NCBI GenBank assembly: GCA_045539925.1
Contig: JAZQGH010000184.1
Location: 70,328-134,327 of the forward strand
From: SFWF01 sp045539925
GTDB lineage: Bacteria; Bacillota; Clostridia; Oscillospirales; Acutalibacteraceae
DNA length: 64,000 nt
Direction: 5' to 3'
This document shows, in pieces, positions 28,638 to 36,620 of the stretch. Under the pieces are notes generated by a model. It was not told where the DNA came from. It was given only the letters and a program-made list of their open reading frames with translations, and did not search any database. Both the position numbers and the translations under genes were made by a program. Numbering within the stretch: position 1 is the first letter of the stretch; each line of letters begins with the position of its first letter.

Positions 28638-28656
28638 CAGACGGAGCGACAGAGCG
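28637..28656. repeat. ACAGACGGAGCGACAGAGCG, copy 2
   Basis: Second copy of the 20-bp repeat at 28589-28608. Confidence 0.8.
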
Positions 28657-28659
28657 CTC

Positions 28660-29023
28660 CAAACTTGAGGTATCGAAAGATGCTTCTGCGGACGCATAAT
28701 CGTTCGTGAAAGGTACATCTGCCATTATCAGATGCGTCGCCACCAGAGATAGAGAAAATCGGTGGAGTTAGCAGGTTTGATGTGAAATTCGCTCCATAAG
28801 CCAACATGGGTAAACATAACGGCTGAGCGCGAAAGCTTTCTTGTATCGCCCCAAAAGCGCAAAGATCTCCACCCAAGGGTGCAGTGTTCCGAGGAACCGA
28901 GATCCGAGCATAGCGAAGGGTCGGCACAAAATCGCGAGTATCGCAAAAACGGTAAAATATAATCCGCTTAGGCGGTTTTACATAAACCTATAAATCAGCG
29001 CACTCTTTCGGGTGCGCTTTCTT
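28660..29023 (+). ncRNA. Structured non-coding RNA candidate ending in a terminator
   Basis: No convincing ORF on either strand. Visible helices: CATCTG/CAGATG near 28,716-28,734; CCACC/GGTGG near 28,740-28,765; a three-way junction closed by GATCTC/GAGATC (about 28,864-28,903) that contains hairpins CACC-CAAG-GGTG and GTTC-CGAG-GAAC; and CCGCTTAGGCGG near 28,964. It ends in AGCGCAC/GTGCGCT plus TTTCTT (28997-29023), an intrinsic terminator. I do not recognise a known RNA family. No promoter was identified. Confidence 0.55.
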
Positions 29024-29063
29024 ATGGGCTTATGTCCGTATAAATCAAAAGGAGACCAAGAAA

Positions 29064-29894
29064 ATGGCAGAAAATCCCATTATCAACACACCCGAGGAAA
29101 AGGACGAGCTTTCCCCTGAACTCCTCGCTTTCAACAAATCCGAAGAAATCGAAAAAATCGGTAAAATCGAAGACAAGGCGGTTCTTCGCTTGACCGCTGA
29201 AAACCTCTGTCTCATTTACAATGAGGCTATCCAGACGGGTTCGTTCAACCTCGCAAAACCTATCGAAGAAGCTATCACGGAAGCGGTAAATCGCTACACT
29301 CAGCTTTCCCGTGAAGAGTGTTACAAAGCAGTTCTTGCAACAGAAGACCCGATGTATAGCGCGGTTCTTCAGCTCACGTTCCCGTCAATCCGCGCCAAAG
29401 ATAACAAAGAGGGTGATGAAAAGATCCCGGTCCGCGTTATCGAAAATATCGAAAAGGCGATCGATCTCGCGGCTCTTCACAAGAGAGCTAACGGCGGTAT
29501 CGGCAAGGATAAAAACTGGATTCATATCGGCGAAAAACTCAACTTCGTGCTGACTGCGGCAAAGGCGGTTGACCTCGGTATCGATCCCAAGGAAATCAAC
29601 GATAGTTACGCTATGTCTGAGATCGCTCGCAGTATCGACCTCGGCAGAACTCCGTGTTCTAAGACGAATATCCTCCGCACACTTCAGACCGTCGTTACGG
29701 CTATGATCGGCGAAGAATATAAGGCGACATCTCACGACGTGAACTTCCTTCTCTCGATTTTCTCGAAGAAGGGTCGCGCTGCTCTCTCGGTTAACTGCGC
29801 AAATCACAAGTATATGCGCTCTTATCTCGCGGAAATTTGTCATCGTATCGTAACAGGCAAGACCTACACGGTTGAGTATAAAAAGGCGAAGTAA
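29064..29894 (+). CDS. Unknown helical protein
   Basis: 276 residues, AAGGAGACCAAG ribosome site. Predicted mostly helical and charged, without membrane segments or a motif I recognise. It stands alone between two terminators, so it is probably a monocistronic, well-expressed gene. Confidence 0.85.
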   Translation: MAENPIINTPEEKDELSPELLAFNKSEEIEKIGKIEDKAVLRLTAENLCLIYNEAIQTGSFNLAKPIEEAITEAVNRYTQLSREECYKAVLATEDPMYSAVLQLTFPSIRAKDNKEGDEKIPVRVIENIEKAIDLAALHKRANGGIGKDKNWIHIGEKLNFVLTAAKAVDLGIDPKEINDSYAMSEIARSIDLGRTPCSKTNILRTLQTVVTAMIGEEYKATSHDVNFLLSIFSKKGRAALSVNCANHKYMRSYLAEICHRIVTGKTYTVEYKKAK

Positions 29895-29920
29895 TCGCCT
29901 GATTTTCAAGGTTATAAGTC

Positions 29921-29953
29921 GGCACACCCTCACACTTGCGGGTGTGCTTTCTT
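29921..29953 (+). terminator. Intrinsic terminator
   Basis: Stem GCACACCC / GGGTGTGC with a 10-base loop and TTTCTT. Its 3' flank (CTTTCTTATGGG) matches that of the terminator at 28997-29023, so the two are copies of one element. Confidence 0.85.
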
Positions 29954-30187
29954 ATGGGTTTGATTTTCTATCCCAGAAACTACATAAGAGGGCTCGGGTC
30001 TGTCACAAAACAGACCGAGCCTACCCATCGGGGTATAAGGGTTGGTTTTTGAAAACCTGCGAATCGCTTGGTTTTTAAGATTTGCCGGAACCTGACCGAT
30101 AAGGGTTGGTTTTTCATCTCGTACATATCCGACCGCGATAAGGTTGGTTTTTAAGTTTATAAACGTGACATAGGGAGGGTTTTTAAT
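29954..30187 (+). repeat. Gene-free segment with hairpin and TAAGGGTTGGTTTTT repeats
   Basis: It contains a hairpin GGCTCGGGTCTGT/ACAGACCGAGCC at 29991-30021 and three copies of a TAAGG(G)TTGGTTTTT repeat (about 30035-30050, 30099-30114 and 30138-30152); a related copy lies at 30731-30745. No gene seen. Confidence 0.7.
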
Positions 30188-30391
30188 ATGTCATATGCTT
30201 CTTTTCAGACGAGAGTCAGATCTCTCATAGACCGCGCTGGCGGTGGTATCGCAGTCCGCTTTTCTCACGACACCGATAAGGGTCGATTTTTTGCAAATCT
30301 CTCGGACGGGACGACGATAATCGGGCACGAGTCCGCGCTTAAAGTCACAGTTCGCTGGGGTTCGGGACATACCGCACAGACTGCAATCTGA
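30188..30391 (+). CDS. Small basic protein, unknown
   Basis: 67 residues after GGGAGG with a T-rich spacer. Beta-rich pattern (GIAVRFSHDTDKGRFFANLS). Not recognised. Confidence 0.72.
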   Translation: MSYASFQTRVRSLIDRAGGGIAVRFSHDTDKGRFFANLSDGTTIIGHESALKVTVRWGSGHTAQTAI

Positions 30392-30400
30392 TGAAGCGAT

Positions 30401-30718
30401 ATGAACACATATATTCATTCTGAGGTCTTGGAACAACTCTCCGTAGCTCTTCAGGTAGATCTCGGGAATTTAATAGTCAAAGAGCTTGAGTCGGAGGGGT
30501 ATCAGTGTTTGGAAATCGCAGATCATTCTGGATCAAAAGGGATTGATATAGTATTCAGGGATCCGTCACTCGTCTGTTATATACAGACATTCCGTATGGA
30601 TTGTTTGAGTCTTACAAATATGATTCTTGCTAATTTGCAGGAGCAAATACTCACTTACGAAGACGTTAAGAGGGAACAACGTTTGATTTTTCAGCACAAC
30701 CAAACAACGGCGGATTAA
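30401..30718 (+). CDS. Unknown protein
   Basis: 105 residues; the start follows the previous stop by 9 bases, with a weak ribosome site, so translation may be coupled. Mixed alpha/beta, no motif recognised. Confidence 0.68.
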   Translation: MNTYIHSEVLEQLSVALQVDLGNLIVKELESEGYQCLEIADHSGSKGIDIVFRDPSLVCYIQTFRMDCLSLTNMILANLQEQILTYEDVKREQRLIFQHNQTTAD

Positions 30719-30763
30719 TTTCCGCCGTAATAAGGGTTGGTTTTCGAGAAGGTCGGAGGTTCT

Positions 30764-31021
30764 ATGGAACAACATTATGTCGTAATCAATAATTATGCTC
30801 TCTCTAATATGGGAATTTCAGGCATTGCTGTATCAGGAGTCGGGCATTCTCACGCGGAAGCTAAAGCGATTTTAGCGAAGGCTTCTGCTGATGAGAGAAA
30901 ATACGCCGAGGAAAATAATTGGACGATCTATGTCGATTCGGACGAGGAATTTGACGCAGGCGAGGAAGGGTTTTATGCTGCCGAACACGCGCATTTTTAT
31001 ATCGTAGAGGTAGAGGAATAA
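30764..31021 (+). CDS. Unknown small acidic protein
   Basis: 85 residues from the ATG at 30764 with GGAGG four bases upstream; a longer frame runs into the repeat at 30731-30745. N-terminal strand (HYVVINNYALSNMGISGIAV) then helix and acidic C-terminus. Not recognised. Confidence 0.75.
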   Translation: MEQHYVVINNYALSNMGISGIAVSGVGHSHAEAKAILAKASADERKYAEENNWTIYVDSDEEFDAGEEGFYAAEHAHFYIVEVEE

Positions 31022-31023
31022 TA

Positions 31024-31266
31024 ATGAACATTCACGAATATGTTTCGGCTTTCATCGCAAGACGAAGGCTTTTGAATCTTGACGAGGTTCCGCACGGAAT
31101 CGAATTTATCGCTAACGCCTATACAGGCGAGATCTACGCTTGCCGTATGGAGTGGGGTTCTTGGGAACTCACAGCTTTTGGCGTATCTCTGATTTCGCAG
31201 GGTTTTCTGTCTGCGTTGCTTTCAGATCTCGACAACCGCAGGGTTATTAAGTTCCGAGTAGGGTAA
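31024..31266 (+). CDS. Unknown small protein, possibly truncated by a frameshift
   Basis: 80 residues starting 2 bases after the previous stop (GAGG upstream). Immediately after its TAA another frame encodes a helical stretch (see 31258-31325), so the C-terminus may be altered. Confidence 0.7.
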   Translation: MNIHEYVSAFIARRRLLNLDEVPHGIEFIANAYTGEIYACRMEWGSWELTAFGVSLISQGFLSALLSDLDNRRVIKFRVG

Positions 31267-31325
31267 AGGAATCCAAAGATCTTGAAGAAGCAATCGCAAA
31301 GATAAAAGCTCTCCTTGAAAAGTGA
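31258..31325 (+). other. Orphan coding-like tail in another frame
   Basis: Directly after the end of the preceding gene, a second frame reads KESKDLEEAIAKIKALLEK then TGA, without its own start. It looks like the helical end of a protein and would join the preceding gene by a frameshift near GAGTAGGGTAAAG. A short hairpin TAGTGCG/CGCACTA follows at about 31,339-31,369. Confidence 0.4.
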
Positions 31326-31422
31326 GGAAAAGAAAAGTAGTGCGCTCCAAGTCACAATAAACGCACTACAATTCTGGGGATAAAATTCCTGATGGACGAT
31401 GAAACTTGCCTTCGTCGTCCTT

Positions 31423-31444
31423 TCGTGGTTTTATTATACCACGA
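31423..31444. promoter_or_regulatory. Inverted repeat, possible operator
   Basis: TCGTGG-10 bases-CCACGA, lying 28 bases before the start of an XRE-type repressor-like gene, with a TATTAT box in its centre. Autoregulation by that protein is plausible. Confidence 0.5.
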
Positions 31445-31471
31445 GGTTTTATAAAAGGCAAGGTTTTTAAG

Positions 31472-31681
31472 ATGACAAATTTGCAAAAGATCCGCAAATC
31501 GCGAGGTTTTTCACAAAAAGAACTTTCAGATTCAAGCGGTGTATCTCTTCGTATACTTCAGTATTACGAGCAAGGGAAAAACGACATCAACAAAGCGCAG
31601 GGAATTACACTCTATAAGCTCGCAAAAGCTTTAGACGTGAGAATGATCGACATAATGGAGCTTGAAAAAGCAGAGGAATAA
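31472..31681 (+). CDS. XRE-family helix-turn-helix regulator
   Basis: 69 residues from the ATG at 31472 (AAGG with T-rich spacer). Classic Cro/CI-type HTH: NLQKIRKSRGFSQKELSDSS followed by GVSLRILQYYEQGKNDINKA and TLYKLAKALDV. It would bind DNA as a dimer, perhaps at the inverted repeat just upstream. Its end overlaps a terminator. Confidence 0.93.
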   Translation: MTNLQKIRKSRGFSQKELSDSSGVSLRILQYYEQGKNDINKAQGITLYKLAKALDVRMIDIMELEKAEE

Positions 31682-31697
31682 ACCCTCTGCTTTTTTC
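31669..31697 (+). terminator. Intrinsic terminator after the XRE gene
   Basis: AGCAGAGG / CCTCTGCT stem with TTTTT; the 5' arm is within the last codons of the gene. Confidence 0.92.
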
Positions 31698-31729
31698 ATG
31701 CCTTGTTTTTTCAGAATCGGGAGGTATCT

Positions 31730-31870
31730 ATGTACGAAGTCTGGTTTTTGAATGAACGCGGACAGCGGGTTCGCAAGGAATTCACGAGCGTGTATCAGTG
31801 CAAGCTTTTCGTCAACAAATTAAAACGATCTAAGCGGTGTAAGCTCTTGTCTTACCCGCTTTTTTATTAA
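31730..31870 (+). CDS. Short basic peptide, unknown
   Basis: 46 residues (MYEVWFLNERGQRVRK start), with GGGAGG six bases ahead of ATG. Strongly basic C-terminal half with two Cys. Not recognised; the ribosome site and spacing support translation. Confidence 0.68.
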   Translation: MYEVWFLNERGQRVRKEFTSVYQCKLFVNKLKRSKRCKLLSYPLFY

Positions 31871-31881
31871 CGGAGGTTTTT

Positions 31882-32079
31882 ATGAAACATATAATCACAG
31901 TAATCAAAACACTCGCGACAGGAGTAGCTCTTATGGCGGTTTTTATGATCATTGGTACTGCGGGGCACGCAGAAGAAATGGTTTTTGAAACCTTCGTTAA
32001 ACGCGAAATTATCTGGGTTCTCATCGGCGGGATTTCGTTTAAGATCGCTCAAGTAGCGTGGGTTTTCGAAAAGGACTGA
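31882..32079 (+). CDS. Small membrane protein
   Basis: 65 residues after CGGAGG. Two hydrophobic segments: residues 4-26 (TVIKTLATGVALMAVFMIIG) and about 43-60. The first could be a signal anchor. Function unknown. Confidence 0.78.
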   Translation: MKHIITVIKTLATGVALMAVFMIIGTAGHAEEMVFETFVKREIIWVLIGGISFKIAQVAWVFEKD

Positions 32080-32089
32080 GGAGGCAGTT

Positions 32090-32764
32090 ATGAAATTCAA
32101 TATTAATGATTATAAAGACAGGGCAAACGAGTACGTTATGCACTGTAAAACACCGGAGGAAGCGGAGGATTTTCGTGATTATATGATCGCTTCCGGACAA
32201 AACAACAAACTTTATCACCTCAATGAGTACGCTGATGTACTAAGATATTTTAGCAAAAAAGAGACGGAGCTGCCCTTTAATATTGCTTATGATTTTAATA
32301 ATGACTCTTTTTGTTCCGTGTCGTATATAAAATTTATGGGATGCACGGTACTCGAGTGGAGCGATTTTATGGATCGCGAGGAACCTGATGCATCTAAGGA
32401 ATCCGACTCACACACCGAGGAATCCCTCAAATCATTCACGAAAGCGGATCTCAAAACAGGCGACGTGATTCAGCGCCGTAACGGAAGAGTAGAAATTGTC
32501 AACCGCGAACTTGGAATGTTTATTTGCCAAGACGGTTGGAATGATCTCGTACATATTAAGGAGGATTTGACTACTACATGTTTAAACAATGGCTACGATA
32601 TTGTAGCTGTAAGACGTCCAAAAGACAAAGCAGATTGCCGGTTTTCAGCATTTAAAATGAACTGGGGTGACCTCGTGTACAAACGCGAAGATCCCGTAGA
32701 AATGACCCTCTCCGAAGTCTGCAAGCTTCTCGGCAAAACAATCCGAATCGTTCCCGAGCCTTAA
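32090..32764 (+). CDS. Two-domain protein; N-terminus belongs to a local paralogue family
   Basis: 224 residues, GAGGAGGC ribosome site. Residues 1-100 share the FxIxDYxxxxVMxCxTxEE start and the LEWSDF end with the genes at 42153 and 42497. Residues 112-224 form a second domain (TGDVIQRRNGRVEIV, then GWNDLVHI) similar to a small beta-rich domain common in phage accessory genes. Fusion of the two modules is unique to this copy in the window. Confidence 0.8.
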   Translation: MKFNINDYKDRANEYVMHCKTPEEAEDFRDYMIASGQNNKLYHLNEYADVLRYFSKKETELPFNIAYDFNNDSFCSVSYIKFMGCTVLEWSDFMDREEPDASKESDSHTEESLKSFTKADLKTGDVIQRRNGRVEIVNRELGMFICQDGWNDLVHIKEDLTTTCLNNGYDIVAVRRPKDKADCRFSAFKMNWGDLVYKREDPVEMTLSEVCKLLGKTIRIVPEP

Positions 32765-32799
32765 AGTTTATAAACGCTTGGTTTTTCAGCGTTTTTATA

Positions 32800-33096
32800 T
32801 CAAAAACCAAACCTTCATATATCCAACACTTAGTTTCGCACTCCTTATAACAATCTCCTTTCTTGTACTCCCATACACCTTAATCATATTCACGCGAAAC
32901 ACCTCTTGTACTCCCTAAAAAGATTTTCCAGACCCGCACGGGGAGTCAATAACATTAATTATCATTGTTTTTGTAATTCATATTATTTCTCTTATAACAG
33001 TTAAATACTTTTATGCTTAACGACTGTAGTTTCTGCTGTAATAGAATTGTTTGATTTATCACATAAGTGTTGGATATACGAGGGCTTGGTTTTTGA
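32800..33096. repeat. 33-bp inverted repeat pair bracketing a gene-free 231-base core
   Basis: Arm 32800-32832 and arm 33064-33096 match in inverted orientation at 30 of 33 positions; the shared core is TATATCCAACACTTA. Both arms carry AAAAACCAA/TTGGTTTTT at their outer ends. The core is AT-rich and holds a direct repeat CTTGTACTCCC (about 32,873 and 32,908) but no ORF. It could be a small terminal-inverted-repeat element or an RNA with a long closing stem. Confidence 0.75.
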
Positions 33097-33128
33097 GAAT
33101 TAATATAATAAAAGCGAGGTTTTACATA

Positions 33129-33419
33129 ATGAATATCATAAGAAAAGATCAGGTGATAACCGAGATCTCAAGAAACACGGGCTTTCGTCCGTCAGTAGTC
33201 AGAGTTATCCTCGATGATTTTTGCGAGGTGGTTTCCGTTTCTCTTTCAAACGGTGCGTCCGTTCAGCTCACAGAGTTCGGAACTTTTGAACCGAAAAAGA
33301 GAGCAGCGAGAACGGGGAGAAATCCTCACACGAATAAACCCGTTCCGATTCCTCCGAGAGTTGTGCCGGTTTTTAAGCCGGGAACAAAACTCAAAAATAT
33401 TGTAACAAAGGAGATATGA
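33129..33419 (+). CDS. HU/IHF-family DNA-binding protein (second)
   Basis: 96 residues from the ATG at 33129; the frame extends upstream but without a ribosome site. HU signature: GASVQLTEFGTFEPKKRAAR, then GRNPHTNKPVPIPPRVVPVF and PGTKL. Standard HU length, unlike the extended copy in the virion cluster. It heads an accessory operon. Confidence 0.9.
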   Translation: MNIIRKDQVITEISRNTGFRPSVVRVILDDFCEVVSVSLSNGASVQLTEFGTFEPKKRAARTGRNPHTNKPVPIPPRVVPVFKPGTKLKNIVTKEI

Positions 33420-33420
33420 T

Positions 33421-34050
33421 ATGGCAGGGAAAGTATTAATAGGCTCAAGAATCGTCTGGGAACTTTTCGAGCTCAATAAATCGTGCCTACGTAATCAGCT
33501 CAAAAGCCTCGCAGAAGATAGGGAAAAGGATATCGACATATATCTGACAGAAGACACGGGATTTCCTCAGATCGTCGTAATGCAGAACGGAAGGATTCTT
33601 GAGTCTGAAATAATGGTCGATGAAGAAGACTGCGCAAGTTCAGTGGAAAAGATCTACGCAAAGTATCTTTGCAAGGATTACGAGGTTTCCGAAAAAGAAG
33701 CCAAGGAAGAAAAGGCTGAGGAGCAGGAAACGCCTGATGACACCGACGATTTTTCAGAGGAGGATATCGAAGAAGGTATGATCCTTGATCGTGAGGACGA
33801 GCTTGATGCAGCTCTCATTGATTTTCTGAGCGTGGTTTTTGAGGAGCCTGCATCCGTAACAACAACACTTCTTGATGATGATCCGAAGGAATTTGAGGAA
33901 ATCAAGGAAACCTTCCTCGGATATCTTGCGAAGATGTGCAAGTATGATATCCGTCGTCCGATGTACCTTGAATATCCGGACGGAAAGGTAGAATTCACAG
34001 AGCATCCGTATGACAATATGGAAGTCGATGTGGTAGTTGTATCTTGCTAA
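33421..34050 (+). CDS. Acidic protein of unknown function
   Basis: 209 residues, starting 1 base after the HU stop. N-terminal alpha/beta domain (residues 1-85), then a Glu/Asp/Lys-rich linker, then a second folded segment ending MYLEYPDGKVEFTEHPYDN. Not recognised. Confidence 0.78.
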   Translation: MAGKVLIGSRIVWELFELNKSCLRNQLKSLAEDREKDIDIYLTEDTGFPQIVVMQNGRILESEIMVDEEDCASSVEKIYAKYLCKDYEVSEKEAKEEKAEEQETPDDTDDFSEEDIEEGMILDREDELDAALIDFLSVVFEEPASVTTTLLDDDPKEFEEIKETFLGYLAKMCKYDIRRPMYLEYPDGKVEFTEHPYDNMEVDVVVVSC

Positions 34051-34055
34051 CGAGC

Positions 34056-34079
34056 ACCAACCGGAAGGTTGGTTTTTTA
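34056..34079 (+). terminator. Intrinsic terminator
   Basis: ACCAACC-GGAA-GGTTGGT stem followed by TTTTT. The 3' arm also creates a GGTTTTT motif. Confidence 0.9.
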
Positions 34080-34236
34080 TATCCGACGCGAACGGAATTT
34101 CGCGATAAGCCCGAGAGGATATCCCTCTCTGCCTCTCGGGTATGTTTGCCGTGGGTTCGGCTTCCGCACAAAAGTGCAAGCGCAAACGGATAACGCTAAC
34201 GGAATACTATTTTTTGAAAGAAAGGACATTGAAATT

Positions 34237-34671
34237 ATGTCAAAAATCGCAGTTGCAGGAAATGCAGTAGTAGTAACCTCCAAGATGTCTCTCGAAGACA
34301 TCAAGACCCTCGAAAAGTACCGTCCCTCCGCACTCAAGCTTATGGGTGGTGAAAACGGCAAGGAAGAACTCTTCCGCGTAATGTCCACAAAGGGCATGGG
34401 CGAGATCGACTCTTGCGGTGCGGCTTTCGGTCAGTGTACACATGACGAAGCCAAGAACGCTTGCATCACACTTGTCTTTGACAAGGTAGAAGGCGACCTC
34501 AAGGAAGTAATCGCGGATAAGCTCGGCGCAGCAAAGACAAAGCTCGACCAGATCGAAGAAACTGTTCCCGCAGTTCTCGCAGAAGTCAAGGCTGAACGCG
34601 CAGCGATCATGGACGGCATCGAATTCGTCGGTTCCGTAACAGCGGCAGAAGAACCGAACGCTGCTGAATAA
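34237..34671 (+). CDS. Unknown protein heading the ubiquitin-like cassette
   Basis: 144 residues from the ATG at 34237 (AAAGGA); the longer frame upstream is not supported by a ribosome site. The N-terminal 90 residues are alpha/beta with conserved-looking Cys/Gly segments (EIDSCGAAFGQCTHDEAK); the C-terminal 50 are a charged helix. It precedes the modifier gene by about 120 bases. No known E3 or protease motif; it may be a substrate or accessory factor (inference). Confidence 0.8.
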   Translation: MSKIAVAGNAVVVTSKMSLEDIKTLEKYRPSALKLMGGENGKEELFRVMSTKGMGEIDSCGAAFGQCTHDEAKNACITLVFDKVEGDLKEVIADKLGAAKTKLDQIEETVPAVLAEVKAERAAIMDGIEFVGSVTAAEEPNAAE

Positions 34672-34676
34672 TCCTT

Positions 34677-34706
34677 AAAAGGACGGTTTTTGAAAAACCG
34701 TCCTTT
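34677..34706 (+). terminator. Strong hairpin terminator
   Basis: AAAAGGACGGTTTT / AAAACCGTCCTTTT, 14-bp stem with a minimal loop. It separates the upstream gene from the modifier gene. Confidence 0.85.
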
Positions 34707-34788
34707 TCAAAACCATTCAGAAATCATAGACATCCCTCATTACAAAACAAAATTAAAATTATTTATTGAATTAAAGGAGTTACATACC

Positions 34789-35025
34789 ATGGTAAGAGTA
34801 ATTACAGGCACAACACTTAAGAGAAACGATCCCGTTACAGTTCCTTCCACAACAACCCTCAAGTCCGTTCTTGAAGACGGTCGCATCGACTATGCGAACG
34901 CTCGCATTCACCTTGACGGTTCTCCTCTTTCCGCAGGTGATCTCAACAAGACATTTGCGGATTTCGGCATCACGGAAGGAACTTGCTTCCTCCTCAATGT
35001 TGTAAAGGCAGATAACGCTGCCTGA
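34789..35025 (+). CDS. Ubiquitin-like beta-grasp modifier (PRTRC-C/ThiS-like)
   Basis: 78 residues, AAAGGAG before ATG. Pattern of a beta-grasp fold: first strand MVRVITGTTLK, VTVPSTTTLKSVLED, helix, then the ubiquitin-like LDGSPLSAGDLNKTFADFGI and a final strand FLLNVVKADNAA. The C-terminus lacks the usual Gly-Gly; like some prokaryotic modifiers it ends in a short small-residue tail. Neighbouring E1-like, E2-like and JAB genes support a modifier role. Alternative: a non-conjugated sulfur carrier. Confidence 0.75.
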   Translation: MVRVITGTTLKRNDPVTVPSTTTLKSVLEDGRIDYANARIHLDGSPLSAGDLNKTFADFGITEGTCFLLNVVKADNAA

Positions 35026-35055
35026 CCATTTGTCCGCCAATTAAGGCGGACACAA

Positions 35056-35140
35056 GGGGGATTGGCGGAATAGGCAGACGCAACGGACTTAAAATCCGTC
35101 GGATTAAAAACCCGTACCGGTTCGATCCCGGTATCCCCCA
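35056..35140 (+). tRNA. tRNA-Leu (anticodon TAA)
   Basis: Acceptor GGGGGAT/ATCCCCC, D arm, anticodon loop ACTTAAAAT with TAA, a variable arm of leucine type, and T arm ACCGG-TTCGATC-CCGGT. Discriminator A; CCA is not encoded. It lies between the modifier and E2-like genes of the conjugation cassette. Confidence 0.95.
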
Positions 35141-35172
35141 TCGTTGATTTTATAAAAACAAGGAGAGGACTT

Positions 35173-36606
35173 ATGTTCAGAAAATCTATATCTCATACCC
35201 CACTGACAGACGCCACAACGAATGAGTATTTTGAGCACATTTCGGCTGACTCTTACGGCACCGACGTGTCGTTCAGAGCAACGCTCAGAGCGCTCCTTTC
35301 ACCGAGACTTGCTTCGGGAGAAAGAGTATCGTTAACGTACGGTTATTCAACTTATACCTCGTCGGATCTCTCGGGAATTTCAACCGACAGAGCAGTGAAG
35401 AAGATCGTTGACCCTACCGATTGGAGCGATGGCACTATACGCATCCATAACTTCGCGAACAACGAACAGGCAAACAACTATGCTTGGCTCGAACTTATGA
35501 AGAGTTCTTTTGAGAAGAGCTTTCCTGAGTGGCACATCCTCGAAAAAATGACAGACTTCTTCCGCAAAACTTTCTACGTTGTCTGCTTCATCAATCCCGA
35601 AAAGAAGTCGGTAATCATCTTCACAGAAGGACTTGATACAAGAAAACTCCATTATCTTGAATGTTCCATCGTTGCATTCATGCCGTGGTATTTTGAGGGC
35701 GGTGTATCTGAGCTCGAAATGGAACTCATTCAGTCTCTTCGTGAAAAGACTCCTGAAAAGTATGAGAATGCTCTCGTAAAAATCGCGGAAAAGCTTGACC
35801 TCAGAACCATGTTTATCAGAAGTAGACTTCGCGGTTTTGAAACAAGACACGAAAAACAGGAAATGGAAAATCTCAAGAATAATATCGCAAGATATATTTC
35901 CAATATCGAAGCTCACAACAATTCCATCGGCGATCTTTTAAGACAGAAGAATGACGCGGAGACAAGACTCCTCGGAATTAAAACTAAGATCGATTCAACG
36001 GGCGAGGAATCTGAGATCATGGAGTATTTCATTGCAAACAAGAACCTCTACCTGAGAAGTCTGGATAATACAACGATGATCTTTGTGTGTACCGGATATC
36101 TTGATTTCTTTGACGAAGACATGGCTGAGTCTATGGTGAACAATAAAAACTCGTATTTCTACGTTAATGATGACGGCGATGATTATGACAACGAGGAAGA
36201 TATCGAACTGCTTATGCGTGCGGTTTTCATCGAACGCAAAGTTAAAATGAGAGTCTGTGCGGCATACTCGTTCAACCTTAACGGATCTGTGTCAGGACGT
36301 TCTAATTATAGCTTCGGACCCGACTTTAACACTTATGTTCCTAATCCTCATATTGACGGCTATAGCTGCCTTGGCGATTATGTACGAACAATTAACGAGC
36401 TCCTTGCAAAGTGCGATTATATCAGTGCAATAGCGCAGTGTATGGCTTCCTGTCATTCAATCAATCTCGGAGACTCGGTCGTAATGGAGCATTTCTGTTC
36501 TTGGCTTTATAGCGAAAGAAGCGGCGCAACAAAGGCGTTCTTGGAACTCCCGACAGGCGAGGTTGTAAACAGAGTAAAAGCCGTTGAGTGGCTCAAAGAA
36601 AATTAA
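35173..36606 (+). CDS. E2-like (Prok-E2/UBC-fold) protein with coiled coil
   Basis: 477 residues, AAGGAGAGG ribosome site. Residues 225-275 form a coiled coil. The C-terminal part has an E2-like active-site segment: TYVPNPHIDGYSCLGDYVRT (residues 387-406) with His393 and Cys399, followed by helices and a CHSINLGDS turn. This corresponds to the HPN...CL motif of ubiquitin-conjugating enzymes and of Prok-E2 families, including PRTRC-B-like proteins. Expected role: carrying the modifier as a thioester on Cys399. The N-terminal 220 residues are unassigned. E2 assignment is by motif and context. Confidence 0.65.
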   Translation: MFRKSISHTPLTDATTNEYFEHISADSYGTDVSFRATLRALLSPRLASGERVSLTYGYSTYTSSDLSGISTDRAVKKIVDPTDWSDGTIRIHNFANNEQANNYAWLELMKSSFEKSFPEWHILEKMTDFFRKTFYVVCFINPEKKSVIIFTEGLDTRKLHYLECSIVAFMPWYFEGGVSELEMELIQSLREKTPEKYENALVKIAEKLDLRTMFIRSRLRGFETRHEKQEMENLKNNIARYISNIEAHNNSIGDLLRQKNDAETRLLGIKTKIDSTGEESEIMEYFIANKNLYLRSLDNTTMIFVCTGYLDFFDEDMAESMVNNKNSYFYVNDDGDDYDNEEDIELLMRAVFIERKVKMRVCAAYSFNLNGSVSGRSNYSFGPDFNTYVPNPHIDGYSCLGDYVRTINELLAKCDYISAIAQCMASCHSINLGDSVVMEHFCSWLYSERSGATKAFLELPTGEVVNRVKAVEWLKEN

Positions 36607-36620
36607 AAAGGAGATTTTGT

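Noticed and set aside
28631..28946. Minus-strand ORFs of 72-98 codons
   Set aside because: They overlap the structured RNA, have no ribosome sites and unlikely composition.
34908..35141. Minus-strand ORF of 77 codons across the tRNA-Leu
   Set aside because: It is the antisense reading of the tRNA, a common false ORF, with no ribosome site.
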